Shown here piece after piece: positions 9,425 through 18,547 of a stretch of 64,000 nucleotides of DNA; the stretch's first letter is position 1; the number at the start of each line of letters is the position of its first letter. A program made the translations under genes and the position numbers. A model generated the notes under the pieces. The model made no database searches. It saw nothing but the letters and a program-made list of their open reading frames with translations, and was not told the origin of the DNA. The stretch comes from UBA6522 sp965237785. GTDB lineage: Bacteria; Pseudomonadota; Gammaproteobacteria; Steroidobacterales; Rariloculaceae. The DNA lies in the NCBI GenBank assembly GCA_965237785.1, contig OZ250159.1, positions 3,720,001 through 3,784,000 of the forward strand. The letters run 5' to 3'.

Positions 9425-9459
9425 AAACGCGTCCGGGGAAGCTCTCGCCGGACGCGTTT
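9425..9459. repeat. 12-bp perfect inverted repeat upstream of copC
   Basis: Arms AAACGCGTCCGG (9425-9436) and its exact complement (9448-9459) are separated by 11 bp. It lies 62 bp upstream of the copC start, inside the 318-bp divergent gap 9364-9681 between copC and the LigJ-like gene. It could be a leader hairpin or an operator. There is no T tract on either side, so it is not a standard terminator. A second hairpin, CTGCAAA-TTT-TTTGCAG at 9510-9526, is in the same gap. I see no clear promoter there. Confidence 0.6.
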
Positions 9460-9681
9460 GCAGCATAAGGGCAGCAACTGGTGATTGCCCGGAAGAGCTG
9501 TTAACCGGACTGCAAATTTTTTGCAGGCCTGCGTGGTTCGCATGGTGCCCGCGTGTACAGCTGTTAGAATGCCGCCGGTGTCGCAGCAGGGCAGCATGCG
9601 CGGCGTGCGCTGGTCCCTGGTGGCACGCCGGCCCGAATACCGGAAACCCTATCCGATCGTCAAACTGGAGCAAGACTTGCG

Positions 9682-10707
9682 ATGATTATCGACGCCCATG
9701 CGCATACGGCTTCGCCACCTTCCCTGGCCGCTTACAAGGCGGGACTTTTGTCCCACCGGGGCGCTCACGGGCGTGGCAAGGTCAGGTACACCGACGAGCA
9801 GCTCCGGGCGGCCTGGCACCGCGTGGAAATGGCGCCGACGGGACACATGCAGCATATGGAGAACTGCGGGATCGATGTGCAGCTCATCTCACCGCGGCCA
9901 TTCCAGACCATGCATTCGGAGAAGCCCGGTTATCTCGTCGAGTGGTACATCCACGAAGTCAACCGAATCATTTACGACAGCACGAAACTGTTTCCCGACA
10001 GGATTATCGGCGTGGGCGGACTGCCTCAGCAGGCCGGCGAACCCATCGAGGTGGTCTTCGAGGAAATGGAGTTATGCGTCAGGGAGTACGGCTTCAAGGG
10101 ATTCCTGATGAACCCGGATCCCTACGAGAACGACGGCACCATGGCGCCGCGCCTCGGGGATCGCTACTGGTATCCGCTCTATGAGACGGCGTGCGAACTG
10201 GATGTTCCGCTGCAGCTGCATACCGGCGGCTCCAGGCGCCCGCAGAAAGAGCCCTACAGCATGCACTTCATCAACGAGGAGACCACGGCCGTCTACGGGC
10301 TGATCAACTCCACCGTGTTCCAGGACTTTCCGGAGTTGAAAATCATGTGTTCCCACGGCGGCGGCGCCATCCCGTACCAGATCGGGCGCTTCAATGCCTC
10401 GTCCGCACGGCGGGCTGCCACGACCAACGACGGCGGTGCCCTCTTCCAGAACCGCCTGCGCAGAATGTACTTTGATACCGTGCTCTACTCGCGAGAAGCG
10501 CTGGAGTTGCTGATCAAGGTGGTCGGCCCGGACAATCTGCTGTTCGGGTCGGAGTGCCCTGGTGTGGGGTCGTCCATCAACCCGAAGACCGGCGAGACGT
10601 TCGACAAGATCGCGCCGCTCATCCAGGGATTCGATTGGTTGTCGGATGAAGACAAGACCAAGATCTTCGAAGGTAACGCCAAGAAACTGTATAAGCTGGA
10701 TATCTGA
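9682..10707 (+). CDS. amidohydrolase family 2 protein, LigJ (4-oxalomesaconate hydratase)-like
   Basis: A 341-residue TIM-barrel protein. The N-terminal MIIDAHAH gives the metal-binding HxH, and the sequence runs parallel to LigJ along its whole length: NPDPYENDG, RYWYPLYE, LDVPLQLHTGGS, CSHGGGAIPYQIGRF, LLFGSECPG and a closing KIFEGNAKKLYKL. LigJ hydrates 4-oxalomesaconate in the protocatechuate 4,5-cleavage route. No other genes of that route are in the window, so I call the family, not the reaction. The ATG at 9682 is chosen because the metal motif begins at residue 4. It is divergent from copC. Confidence 0.78.
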   Translation: MIIDAHAHTASPPSLAAYKAGLLSHRGAHGRGKVRYTDEQLRAAWHRVEMAPTGHMQHMENCGIDVQLISPRPFQTMHSEKPGYLVEWYIHEVNRIIYDSTKLFPDRIIGVGGLPQQAGEPIEVVFEEMELCVREYGFKGFLMNPDPYENDGTMAPRLGDRYWYPLYETACELDVPLQLHTGGSRRPQKEPYSMHFINEETTAVYGLINSTVFQDFPELKIMCSHGGGAIPYQIGRFNASSARRAATTNDGGALFQNRLRRMYFDTVLYSREALELLIKVVGPDNLLFGSECPGVGSSINPKTGETFDKIAPLIQGFDWLSDEDKTKIFEGNAKKLYKLDI

Positions 10708-10826
10708 CACGCTGGGCGCCTGAGTCGTATGCTCCGCCACGGCGGCGCCTTGGCGGCCGCGCCAAGAGCGTTGGTCAGATATTCGGCCTGGTAGTATCCT
10801 GAATGCTTTATGGGGAGCGACCAAGC

Positions 10827-11870
10827 ATGGCGTTAGCGACCAATACCACACGCTCGATGAATCCGACCGGGTGCCCGAATCGTCTTCGGCTCGCGCGGAT
10901 CCGACGCTGCATAATCGTATCAATTGCGATTCTCGGGTTACCCCTCGCCGCCGCTGCACACCATTCAACCAGGGCGATCTTCGATCGCGATCAATCAACC
11001 GAGGTAGTCGGTACCGTAACGTCGGTATTCTGGCGAAATCCGCATATCGGTCTGACCATACTCGCGGACAACGAGGCGGCGGACCCGGTCGAATGGGAAA
11101 TCGAAGGCGGCACCTACAACGATCTTTTGCGAGGCGGCTTCGATCCTGCCTCCGTGGTGGTTGGTGACCGTGTCCGGGTGGTCGGAGCGCCGTCCCGGAG
11201 AGGGTTGAATGAGATGTATCTCGACCGCGTGCTTGCGCCGACCGGCGAGGAGATCATGCACAGCGGTGTGGTCAGGACGGACGCGGGCGCGGCGCCAGGC
11301 TCGGACGACGAGAGCGCCCCGACCGGAATCTTTCGAGTCTGGGTGAACGGCGGCCCGATTCACCGCTTGCGCGAACCGCTGTCGCTGACGCCGGCCGCCG
11401 CCGCCGCCGCCTGGGATCCGTTCACCGACGATCCCAGCCATCGCTGTCAGCCGCCCGGGATGCCGAACGCCGTTCTGAACCCCTATCCCATCGAGTTCGT
11501 GGACCAGGGCGAGCAAGTTCTGCTGCGCATCGAAGAGTGGGATGGGGTCCGGACGATCCACATGACTGCGGGCACGGCTGAAGAACCGCAACCCACGCCG
11601 CTGGGTTATTCAGCGGGCCGATGGGAAGGTGACACGCTGGTCGTGGAAACCACCAACATCGATTACCCGCTGCTGGATGACAGCGGCACGCCCATGAGTC
11701 CGGCTGTTCACGTCGTGGAGCGATTCACACTGAGCGAAAACGACACACGCCTTGCGCTTGAGTTGACGGTAACCGATCCACCCAATCTGGTGGAGCCTGC
11801 CGTCTGGGTAGCCGCGTGGGCCTGGGAGCCTGGAGTAACGGTCAGGCCCTTCGAATGTACGCTGCGCTAG
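10827..11870 (+). CDS. exported DUF6152-type protein
   Basis: An exported protein of unknown function. The start at 10827 (347 residues) follows GGGGAG; ATG codons at 10803 and 10857 are alternatives. A signal sequence (CIIVSIAILGLPLAAAA) is followed at once by HHST. An OB-like domain follows (VVGTVTSVFWRNPHIGLTI, GDRVRVVGAPSRRG), then a C-terminal region with YSAGRWEGDTLVVETTNID and VVERFTLSENDTRL. A second copy of this architecture is at 26657-27718, divergent in sequence. The His-His after the signal peptide is shared by both. It stands alone between the LigJ-like gene and the M28 peptidase. Confidence 0.7.
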   Translation: MALATNTTRSMNPTGCPNRLRLARIRRCIIVSIAILGLPLAAAAHHSTRAIFDRDQSTEVVGTVTSVFWRNPHIGLTILADNEAADPVEWEIEGGTYNDLLRGGFDPASVVVGDRVRVVGAPSRRGLNEMYLDRVLAPTGEEIMHSGVVRTDAGAAPGSDDESAPTGIFRVWVNGGPIHRLREPLSLTPAAAAAAWDPFTDDPSHRCQPPGMPNAVLNPYPIEFVDQGEQVLLRIEEWDGVRTIHMTAGTAEEPQPTPLGYSAGRWEGDTLVVETTNIDYPLLDDSGTPMSPAVHVVERFTLSENDTRLALELTVTDPPNLVEPAVWVAAWAWEPGVTVRPFECTLR

Positions 11871-11903
11871 TGGCCTGAGCATGCGGCGCGTCGCCGCTCG
11901 CGG

Positions 11904-13685
11904 TCATCGCATGCCGACACTCTCGCCATAGGTGACCGCCCGTTCGATCCGCTCTCCGTCGCGCTCGGCCACCACCGTGCCTTGTTCGCCCGGTTTAACT
12001 TCCCGGAGTACGTACATCAGGTCGTAGATGTCGCGAATTTCTCGGCCGCTCAGTTCGACGATCCAGTCGCCGCGCTGCAGTCCGGCCTGCTCCGCCGGCC
12101 CGCCGGGTCGTACGCCGGCAAGCCGCATCCCCGGCCGGTTGTCGGGCGAACCGGTGTAGTCGGGAATCGTTCCCAGCGACGCGCCATAGCTGCGCATGTC
12201 ACCCACCGGCGCGGGTGCTTCAGCGGCCCGGTACGTCAGCCCCTCCAGCGACGTCAGTTCAAGTGCAATCCCGGCCACCAGGTCGGCAATCCGCACGCCC
12301 CCGGCCGCGTTGATCGACGCGGTGTCGTCCGACGGCTTGTGGTAGTCGTCGTGGGCGCCGGTGAAGAAATGCAGAACGGGTACTCCGGCCGCATAGAAGG
12401 ACATTTGATCCGACGGGCCGTAGCCGTCGCCGCCCAGTTCGCAGCCGATCTCGAATGCCGCGCAGAGTGGCTGGATCACCGTTTCCCATTCCGCGGCCGA
12501 CGTGCCGCCCAGGACCGAGAGCCGGTCGTTTCTGAGACGGCCGACCATATCCATATTGAGCATGGCCACCAGACCTTCGGGCGCGGCGCCCGGAGGCGGA
12601 TCGCGCGTGAAGTGGCTCGATCCCAGCAGGCCCCTCTCTTCACCGGTGAAGGCGACAAAGAGTACATCGCGGCCGAGTTGTTCCTTGTGCGCCGACAACA
12701 CCCGCGCGGCCTGCAACAGCGCCGCGGTGCCCGAGGCGTTGTCGTCAGCGCCGTTGTGAGGCTCGTTGGCCTGCGGAGCAAGCGACGACTCGCCGCCGAA
12801 TCCCAGGTGGTCGTAGTGGGCGCCGAGCACCACGGCGCCGGGCAGGCGGTCGACGGCGGACAACCGCCCAACGATGTTGTGTACCTCGCGGGCGTGTTCG
12901 ACCACGTCGGTGGTGAGGCTGACCTCCGCTGAGCCCTGCAGGATACGCTCTGCCAGGGCGCGCTTGATAACCGCCACGGCGATACCCGCGCCGCCCTGTG
13001 GATCGACCCGCATGGCGGGCAGCGGCGATTCTTCCTGAACCGCGCTTTCGGGCGGTAGATCGGCGACCAGCAGGCCCACCGCACCCCGCTCTCGAGCCGT
13101 GAACGCCTTGTACCGCAGGTCGCTCAGGCGCCGCCGGAGCGTCTCATCGGCGAACGCGCCGTCTTCCGGCGTATAGCGGCGGACCACGACGATACGTCCC
13201 CGTGCATCGATGCCCCGGTAGTCATCGATGCCATGTTCTTCGGAAACCACGCCCCAGCCGGCAAGAACCACCGGCCCGGTCACCGTCGTGCTGGCAGAAA
13301 ACCCGGGCACGACAAAGTCTTCCGAAGCAACGTCGTCGCCGCCCACGCTCAATCGCGTCTCCGGTCCCCGTTCCACATCGACCACGGCCCGGAAGCCTTG
13401 GCGATAGCCGCCGTTCCCGGCCGCGGGTTCCAGGCCGCTCAGCGCGAATTGCTCTTCCAGCCAGTCGGCCGCAGCCGCAAGACCGGGCGTACCGAGGCCG
13501 CGACCGCCGCGGGCGTCGTCCGCAAGCCAGGCAACGTCGGCCAGGTAGCGCTCGGCGGCGCCATCGTCAATACGACCCGAAGCCTCGGGTTCATTCCCGC
13601 AATGGTCCTGAGCGAAGCACGACAAGGACAGCAGTGCCGCAGCACCAACGGCCCCGCGATACGGCATCGGTAGTTGGCGATTCAT
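11904..13685 (-). CDS. exported M28-family aminopeptidase with PA and PDZ domains
   Basis: A 593-residue zinc peptidase. The start at 13685 follows GGAG and opens a signal peptide (AVGAAALLSLSCFA); the frame upstream to 13739 lacks support. Zinc ligands of the M28 fold are visible in order: GAHYDHLG, NGADDNASG, FTGEERGLLGS, LNMDMVGRL and DDYHKPSDD. A protease-associated insert precedes the catalytic part (residues about 120-260), and a PDZ domain ends the protein (GPAEQAGLQRGDWIVELSGR). M28 enzymes release N-terminal amino acids from peptides. A Cys after LSLS is not a good lipobox, so a soluble periplasmic form is more likely. Confidence 0.92.
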   Translation of the reverse strand: MNRQLPMPYRGAVGAAALLSLSCFAQDHCGNEPEASGRIDDGAAERYLADVAWLADDARGGRGLGTPGLAAAADWLEEQFALSGLEPAAGNGGYRQGFRAVVDVERGPETRLSVGGDDVASEDFVVPGFSASTTVTGPVVLAGWGVVSEEHGIDDYRGIDARGRIVVVRRYTPEDGAFADETLRRRLSDLRYKAFTARERGAVGLLVADLPPESAVQEESPLPAMRVDPQGGAGIAVAVIKRALAERILQGSAEVSLTTDVVEHAREVHNIVGRLSAVDRLPGAVVLGAHYDHLGFGGESSLAPQANEPHNGADDNASGTAALLQAARVLSAHKEQLGRDVLFVAFTGEERGLLGSSHFTRDPPPGAAPEGLVAMLNMDMVGRLRNDRLSVLGGTSAAEWETVIQPLCAAFEIGCELGGDGYGPSDQMSFYAAGVPVLHFFTGAHDDYHKPSDDTASINAAGGVRIADLVAGIALELTSLEGLTYRAAEAPAPVGDMRSYGASLGTIPDYTGSPDNRPGMRLAGVRPGGPAEQAGLQRGDWIVELSGREIRDIYDLMYVLREVKPGEQGTVVAERDGERIERAVTYGESVGMR

Positions 13686-13938
13686 CTTTGCTCCGACAGA
13701 TACGCTTGGTTGACCAGCGGTTACGCATTTTACCCGCATCTTGATTCGATCCGCAGAACGCCTACCCGAATTTCATACCGGCGTCTGTTGCTGCAGCCTC
13801 GGTCTCGGCATACGCAGCAAGAGCTTGATGAGAATTTCGGGCTGGAATCCCACCGGCGGTGCTGCCGCCGCGCGTCTTCTCTGATAGCCTGATGGCCCAC
13901 GATTCAGCCAGCCTTCACACTCAAGGGAGAAACGACCG

Positions 13939-14583
13939 GTGAGCAACACCGTAACGGCCTCGGCGCCCGGCGCATACCGGGTCGGCAAAGACTTCCGGCT
14001 GGATACGATGGATATCGTTGCCGCGGTTCTGCTCGGCGTGATCCAGGCCGTGATCGAGATCGTGGGTTTACTGGGGTTTCTGGAGCGCACCGTCTGGGCG
14101 GCGGGGCCGGTGGGATTCGCCATCTACGCCTTCTACAACGGTACCACCTGGATTCTGTTCTATGCCGGCGCGTTCCTGCGCAAGCGAGCCGCGCTGGTCA
14201 TGTTGGCAGCCGTCGTCACGGCCCTGGTGCGCTGGTTCGCGGGCGATCCGGACGGTCCGGTGTTGCTGTTCTACGGCTTGTTCCCGGCGGCCTGTGGCGC
14301 GGCGGTCTTCGTCGGTTTGCGCTGGCGCGGCGGCAAGCTGCTGTTCGCCCTGGCGGTCGCCGTCACATCCGTGGCCAACCAGTGCGCGCTGTTCATCGGA
14401 CAGGGCGGATTCCAACTCGTCGACGGTGCCCGCTGGGCGCTGGTATCGATGTCCATTGCGACGTTCGGCGGCCTGATTTGGGGCCTCGCCGCATGGTATC
14501 TGGGGCGGGGGCTCGAACGAGCCGGAGTCCCGGCGGTGGACAGCCCGCCGGCGCTGACCGCGGGCGCGACCGAACGCGCGTGA
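13939..14583 (+). CDS. ECF transporter S component, YkoE-like (thiamine/HMP type)
   Basis: A 214-residue membrane protein with five or six hydrophobic segments, first gene of a complete ECF transporter. S components bind the vitamin. The spacing and motifs parallel B. subtilis YkoE, in particular AGPVGFAIYAF and a GDPDGP motif that corresponds to GNPSGP in YkoE. YkoE serves thiamine or its HMP precursor, so that is the best guess. The GTG start lies 8 bp after GGGAGA. Its stop overlaps the ATPase start by 4 bp. I searched the 253 bp upstream for a TPP riboswitch and saw none. Confidence 0.72.
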   Translation: MSNTVTASAPGAYRVGKDFRLDTMDIVAAVLLGVIQAVIEIVGLLGFLERTVWAAGPVGFAIYAFYNGTTWILFYAGAFLRKRAALVMLAAVVTALVRWFAGDPDGPVLLFYGLFPAACGAAVFVGLRWRGGKLLFALAVAVTSVANQCALFIGQGGFQLVDGARWALVSMSIATFGGLIWGLAAWYLGRGLERAGVPAVDSPPALTAGATERA

Positions 14584-16406
14584 CCGCGACCGCGGGCCAT
14601 CCCGCCCTCGTCCTCGAGGACTATAGCTTCTGGTTCAAGCCGTCTTCGGGCGAGCCGGAGGGGCCTGCCGCCCTGGCTGAGATCTCGTTCTCGATTGAGG
14701 CGGGCTCGTTTGTCCTCATCCTTGGTCGCAGCGGGTCGGGTAAGAGCACTCTGGCGCTGAACTTGGTCGGCATCTATCCCGACTACATGGGCGGTAGAAA
14801 CCAGGGGCGCATGCTCATTGCCGACCCCGAGCGTGGTTTGATCAATCGGCGTGAACTGGAGGCAGCGGAACGATTTCGCCGCGTCAATATGCTGTTCCAG
14901 AATCCGGAGGATCAGATCGTCACCCTGACCGTGGAGGAGGAGATCGGCTTCGCGCTGGAGAACTATCTGTTCGAGCCGGCGGAGATCCATCGCCGCATCG
15001 ACGACGCGCTGGATTTGGCGGGGCTCAGGGGTTTCCGGCGACGCGGCATGCTGGAACTGTCCGGAGGCGAGAAGCAGCGCGTGGCACTCGCCGCGATGCT
15101 TGCGCTCGAACCGGCCGTACTCATCCTCGACGAGCCGACTTCAAATCTGGACCCTGCGGGGACCGTCGACGTGCTGGCGACAATTGACAGGATTCGAGCG
15201 CAGGCCGGTTTGACGGTCCTGGTCATTGAACACGAGGTCGACGAAGTATTTCATCGGGCCGACGCGTTGCTCCTGGTTGAGGATCAAGGCGTGCAGGGCC
15301 CCTGCGCGCCGCGGCGGTTCATGGACGAACGCGGACTTGAAGTCCGCGATGACATGGGTCTGTGGATCCCTCAGGCAGCCGAAGCCGCGCTTGAGTTGCG
15401 GGCGAAGGGACTGGATCTGGCTGCCGGCGTACCTCTCAACGCGGACGAACTCGTCACGGCCGTATCCTCGCTCGCGAGCGACTCGAATTCGCCCGTCGCA
15501 GCCTTCGATGCGCTCGGTGACGTCGAGGCCCCGCAGCCAGGTTCAGCCTCGGATATCGAAGCGCAGTCGCATAGCGTGATCGAGGTCAGGGACGTCTGCT
15601 TCGCCTACGGCGAGCGGAGGGTACTTGCGGGCGTCAGTTTCGCCACCCACAGGTCCGAACTGCTCGCGCTCGTCGGCCAGAACGGCTCCGGCAAATCGAC
15701 CCTGGCGTCGTTGTTCAACGGCATTCAAAAGCCCGACTCAGGCCACGTCCTGGTGGACGGAATCCCAACCACGGATTACGAGTTCGCGCACCTGGCGAGG
15801 CGCGTGGCGCACATTTTTCAGGTGCCCGAGAAACAGTTTGTTTGCGGTACGGTCTATGACGAAATCGCTCATGGGCTGCGGGCGCTGGGCTTGGACGAGA
15901 CCGAAGTGGACGACCGCACCCTGGACTGCTTGCGGGCGGTGCGTTTGCTCGAGCGGCGCGATGCCAGCCCCTATGTGCTGAGTCATGGCCAGAAGCGCAG
16001 GCTGTCGGTGGCGGCGATGGTGGTCGACGAGCCGGACGTCGTGGTTCTCGACGAGCCGACCTTCGGCCAGGACTATCATCAGGCCAGAAATCTGATGGAA
16101 TTGCTTCGCAACCTCGCCAGGGGCGGTGCGTCGGTGGTCTTCATTACCCATGACATGCGGCTCGTAGCCGAATATGCGGATCGGGCCGTGGTGCTTTGCG
16201 ACGGCGCGATGGCGTTCGACGGCGCGCCGGAGGCGCTCTTCGCGGACTCCGACGTTCTGGAGCGGGCGCGGCTGCGGCCACCGCCGGTCCACGAATTTTC
16301 GGCGAGGATTCTGGGCGAACCCGTGCTGACCACCGCCGCCCTGGTTGAGCGCATCCGGGCAGGCCACGCCGCCATGGGGGCGGCGGGCGCAGCAACCGAT
16401 TGTTGA
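14580..16406 (+). CDS. ECF transporter ATPase, two fused ABC domains (YkoD-like)
   Basis: A 608-residue protein holding both energising ATPases of an ECF importer. Domain 1 has Walker A GRSGSGKST, Q loop FQNPEDQIV, signature LSGGEKQRV and Walker B ILDEPTSNLD. Domain 2 has GQNGSGKST, FQVPEKQFV, the variant signature LSHGQKRRL and VLDEPTFGQD. FQNPEDQ-type Q loops are usual in ECF ATPases. The GTG start at 14580 overlaps the S-component stop (GTGA); the frame is open back to 14382 but that part only overlaps the S gene out of frame. Domain 2 has His in place of Gly in the signature. Confidence 0.92.
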   Translation: MTATAGHPALVLEDYSFWFKPSSGEPEGPAALAEISFSIEAGSFVLILGRSGSGKSTLALNLVGIYPDYMGGRNQGRMLIADPERGLINRRELEAAERFRRVNMLFQNPEDQIVTLTVEEEIGFALENYLFEPAEIHRRIDDALDLAGLRGFRRRGMLELSGGEKQRVALAAMLALEPAVLILDEPTSNLDPAGTVDVLATIDRIRAQAGLTVLVIEHEVDEVFHRADALLLVEDQGVQGPCAPRRFMDERGLEVRDDMGLWIPQAAEAALELRAKGLDLAAGVPLNADELVTAVSSLASDSNSPVAAFDALGDVEAPQPGSASDIEAQSHSVIEVRDVCFAYGERRVLAGVSFATHRSELLALVGQNGSGKSTLASLFNGIQKPDSGHVLVDGIPTTDYEFAHLARRVAHIFQVPEKQFVCGTVYDEIAHGLRALGLDETEVDDRTLDCLRAVRLLERRDASPYVLSHGQKRRLSVAAMVVDEPDVVVLDEPTFGQDYHQARNLMELLRNLARGGASVVFITHDMRLVAEYADRAVVLCDGAMAFDGAPEALFADSDVLERARLRPPPVHEFSARILGEPVLTTAALVERIRAGHAAMGAAGAATDC

Positions 16407-16409
16407 GCC

Positions 16410-17234
16410 ATGCGAGGCCGAGCCGAATTGTCATTCATTCGCGGCGATTCGCTGGCGCACCGCATGACTCCGTTCTCGAAACTGCTGATTGTTCTGAGCG
16501 TATCGTTCGTCGCGATCTTCAATACCAATCTCTACGTCGGTGCGGCGCTCTTCGGATGCAGCTTGCTGTTCGCGGCCTTCTTCACCGGGGTGCCTCTGAA
16601 ACAGTATTGGGCGCTGGGCAAGATCATCGTGCCCTTTATTCTCATACTGGCCGTGGTATTCCCCTTCTTCTATGGCGGGCAGGCCACCGTGGGGTCGGAT
16701 ACGGTCGCGCTGCGAACGCCCATCAAGGACCTGACGTGGGCGTCGCTGGGGTTTGGTACGCTGTTGGCGCTGAGGTTCCTCGCCCTGGGAACGGCGGGTC
16801 TGGCGTTCGCGTTCACAACCCATCCCAGTGACTTGGTGCAGAGTCTGTCGCGGCGCGGATGGGACTACCGCCTCGTCCATGCGCCGGTACTCGGGCTCAT
16901 CCTGTTCCCGTCGTTTCTCCAACTGGGCCGGGAGATATCCATTACCCAGCGCATTCGCGATCTGGGTCAGAAAACCAATTGGTTCAGGCGCAAGTGGATC
17001 CGCATCCGGCACCTGGCATTCGCCATGCTGGTGCTGGGGTTACGCAACGGACAGACTCAGGCCATGGCGCTTGATATCCGCGGCTACGGCGCCCACAAGA
17101 ACCGAACCTTCATGCGCGAACTGCCGCGGCACCGCAACGGCGACATCTTCGCCTGGGTATTTTTTGCGCTCTCGGTGATCTACCTGATCTATGAGTTCAA
17201 CCCGTCGACCATGCAGTGGAACATCGCGCGCTGA
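16410..17234 (+). CDS. ECF transporter T component (EcfT/YkoC-like)
   Basis: A 274-residue membrane protein that couples the ATPases to the S component. It starts 3 bp after the ATPase stop. Several hydrophobic helices (SVSFVAIFNTNLYVGAALFG, IIVPFILILAVVFPFFYG) are followed by a cytoplasmic coupling region. The family's Ala-Arg-Gly-type helix appears as MALDIRGYG near residue 215. The C-terminal helix is VFFALSVIYLIYEF. Together, 13939-17234 encode a self-contained single-substrate (group I) ECF importer. Confidence 0.88.
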   Translation: MRGRAELSFIRGDSLAHRMTPFSKLLIVLSVSFVAIFNTNLYVGAALFGCSLLFAAFFTGVPLKQYWALGKIIVPFILILAVVFPFFYGGQATVGSDTVALRTPIKDLTWASLGFGTLLALRFLALGTAGLAFAFTTHPSDLVQSLSRRGWDYRLVHAPVLGLILFPSFLQLGREISITQRIRDLGQKTNWFRRKWIRIRHLAFAMLVLGLRNGQTQAMALDIRGYGAHKNRTFMRELPRHRNGDIFAWVFFALSVIYLIYEFNPSTMQWNIAR

Positions 17235-17246
17235 ATCACGCACTAT

Positions 17247-17281
17247 CATGATAAAGAGAAGTACAGATTCACTTTATCATG
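17247..17281. repeat. 10-bp perfect AT-rich inverted repeat
   Basis: CATGATAAAG (17247-17256) and CTTTATCATG (17272-17281) are separated by 15 bp. It sits just after the T-component gene, between convergent genes. The stem is weak for a terminator and there is no T tract, so a protein-binding site is also possible. Confidence 0.5.
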
Positions 17282-17370
17282 TTGTGGATTCGTTCCAGCC
17301 CACATGCCGGTGCGATGTTCTGGAGTGGTCCGCCCTACTCTGAATTGGCAGGAACTAACGGGACAAGACA

Positions 17371-18069
17371 CTAATATCGCAAATCCAGTGCCCCGCACAG
17401 GAACGCCATGAAGGGTTTTGCGGCGGCGAAGTCCGCCGCGACACGGTCCGCGAAGGCGGCGTCTTCAGCCGCTTGGATGTCGAAGGTCGCAATACCGATG
17501 AAATCCTTGCGTTTCAGATCCTCGATTAACGGGTGGTCGGCGGCGTAGCCGCGGGGCGGCCGCTTGAGGCTGTCCCCGGAGAGTTCGAAGCGCCGGCGAA
17601 AGCCCCTGGCGTCGCGTACCCGCTTCCAGGCAACGGGATCCTCGACGATGCGATCCCGGATCATTCCCAGGGGGCCCGATGCCGGGTGCCACATCCCGAC
17701 TCCCAGGAAACACGAGCCCGGATCGAGGTGGACGTAGAAGCCCGGGGCGTGAACGTCCTTGCCCAGTTCGTGGCGGAACTGAATACCGATATTCGTCTTG
17801 TAGGGGCTCTTGTCGCGGGAGAATCGTGTATCTCGGTAGACGCGCATCAGCGATCCGCCCACCCTCCTTGGAATGGCCGTGAAATGCGGAGCCAACTGCT
17901 CCAGACGCGGCCCCATGGCGCAAATGAAGTCCAGGGCGGGCTCGAGAACCAACTGCTCGTAGCGCTGTTTGTGCTCGTTGAACCACGGCCGGTTGTTGTT
18001 TTCGGCCAGCTCACGCAGAAATCGGACCGTATCCGCCGGAAATCCACCAAAGCCGGAGGCGCCCGTCAC
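17371..18069 (-). CDS. DUF2461 family protein
   Basis: A 232-residue soluble protein matching the DUF2461 (TIGR02453) family, whose function is unknown. Characteristic stretches are FLRELAENNNRPWFNEHK near the start, RVYRDTRFSRDKSPYKTN in the middle and GFYVHLDPGSCFLGVGMWHP. The start is GTG at 18067-18069; no ATG is available near the conserved N-terminus. It points toward the ECF operon and shares no operon partner. Confidence 0.88.
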   Translation of the reverse strand: MTGASGFGGFPADTVRFLRELAENNNRPWFNEHKQRYEQLVLEPALDFICAMGPRLEQLAPHFTAIPRRVGGSLMRVYRDTRFSRDKSPYKTNIGIQFRHELGKDVHAPGFYVHLDPGSCFLGVGMWHPASGPLGMIRDRIVEDPVAWKRVRDARGFRRRFELSGDSLKRPPRGYAADHPLIEDLKRKDFIGIATFDIQAAEDAAFADRVAADFAAAKPFMAFLCGALDLRY

Positions 18070-18120
18070 GGACTGCCATCCCGGGACAGTTTTAATGGGG
18101 ATACGCTCACGGCCCGCGTT

Positions 18121-18546
18121 TCAGGGATCCGGATTCAATACGGTTGGCACGATCGTTTTCTGGGGCTCGGCCCCGAAGCGGATTCGGAACAGCTCGATAT
18201 AGCCCGTGCGCTCTTCCTGTTTGCTGAGCTGGAAGAGATCCGGCCAGCGGTCGGCCATTTCCGGGTCGTAGAGGGGCAGATAATGCGCCGCCACACGGCT
18301 CGCGGGGCGCTCGTCGAACTGTGCCCTCCAGGAGGCGCCCAGGTCCGGCAGCCGCCACTGCCTGGTGGCGATGACGACGATTTCCTCCATCACCTCGGTG
18401 CGATCGGGTGGGAGCTGCGCCAGGCTCGCCTGTCCGGGCTCGTCATCGAGGATTCGCGGCGGTGGCGGCGCATCCTCCTGCGCGAACGCGGCCGTGGCGC
18501 AAACCATCGACACCAGGAAACTCATATTTAACCGCGGCGGTGGCAT
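18121..18546 (-). CDS. secreted protein of unknown function
   Basis: A 141-residue protein with a signal peptide (MSFLVSMVCATAAFA). The ATG at 18546 follows GGAGGG and lies 1 bp after the stop of the solute-binding protein gene, so the two are co-transcribed. The mature part is short, with a proline-rich start (EDAPPPPRILDDE), a stretch EEIVVIATRQWRLPDLG and a conserved-looking C-terminus (RTGYIELFRIRFG). EEIVVIATR resembles the start of TonB-receptor plug domains but nothing after it fits, so I do not assign it. I do not recognise the family. Confidence 0.6.
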   Translation of the reverse strand: MPPPRLNMSFLVSMVCATAAFAQEDAPPPPRILDDEPGQASLAQLPPDRTEVMEEIVVIATRQWRLPDLGASWRAQFDERPASRVAAHYLPLYDPEMADRWPDLFQLSKQEERTGYIELFRIRFGAEPQKTIVPTVLNPDP

Positions 18547-18547
18547 G

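Noticed and set aside
12259..13673. Several plus-strand frames antisense to the M28 peptidase
   Set aside because: Low-complexity Arg/Pro translations typical of the opposite strand of a GC-rich gene.
13686..13938. TPP riboswitch upstream of the YkoE-like gene
   Set aside because: The conserved CTGAGA and ACCTGATCTGG-type elements are not present.
14382..14579. Upstream extension of the ECF ATPase frame
   Set aside because: It lies inside the S-component gene in another frame with Arg-rich noise; GTG at 14580 with a 4-bp overlap fits better.
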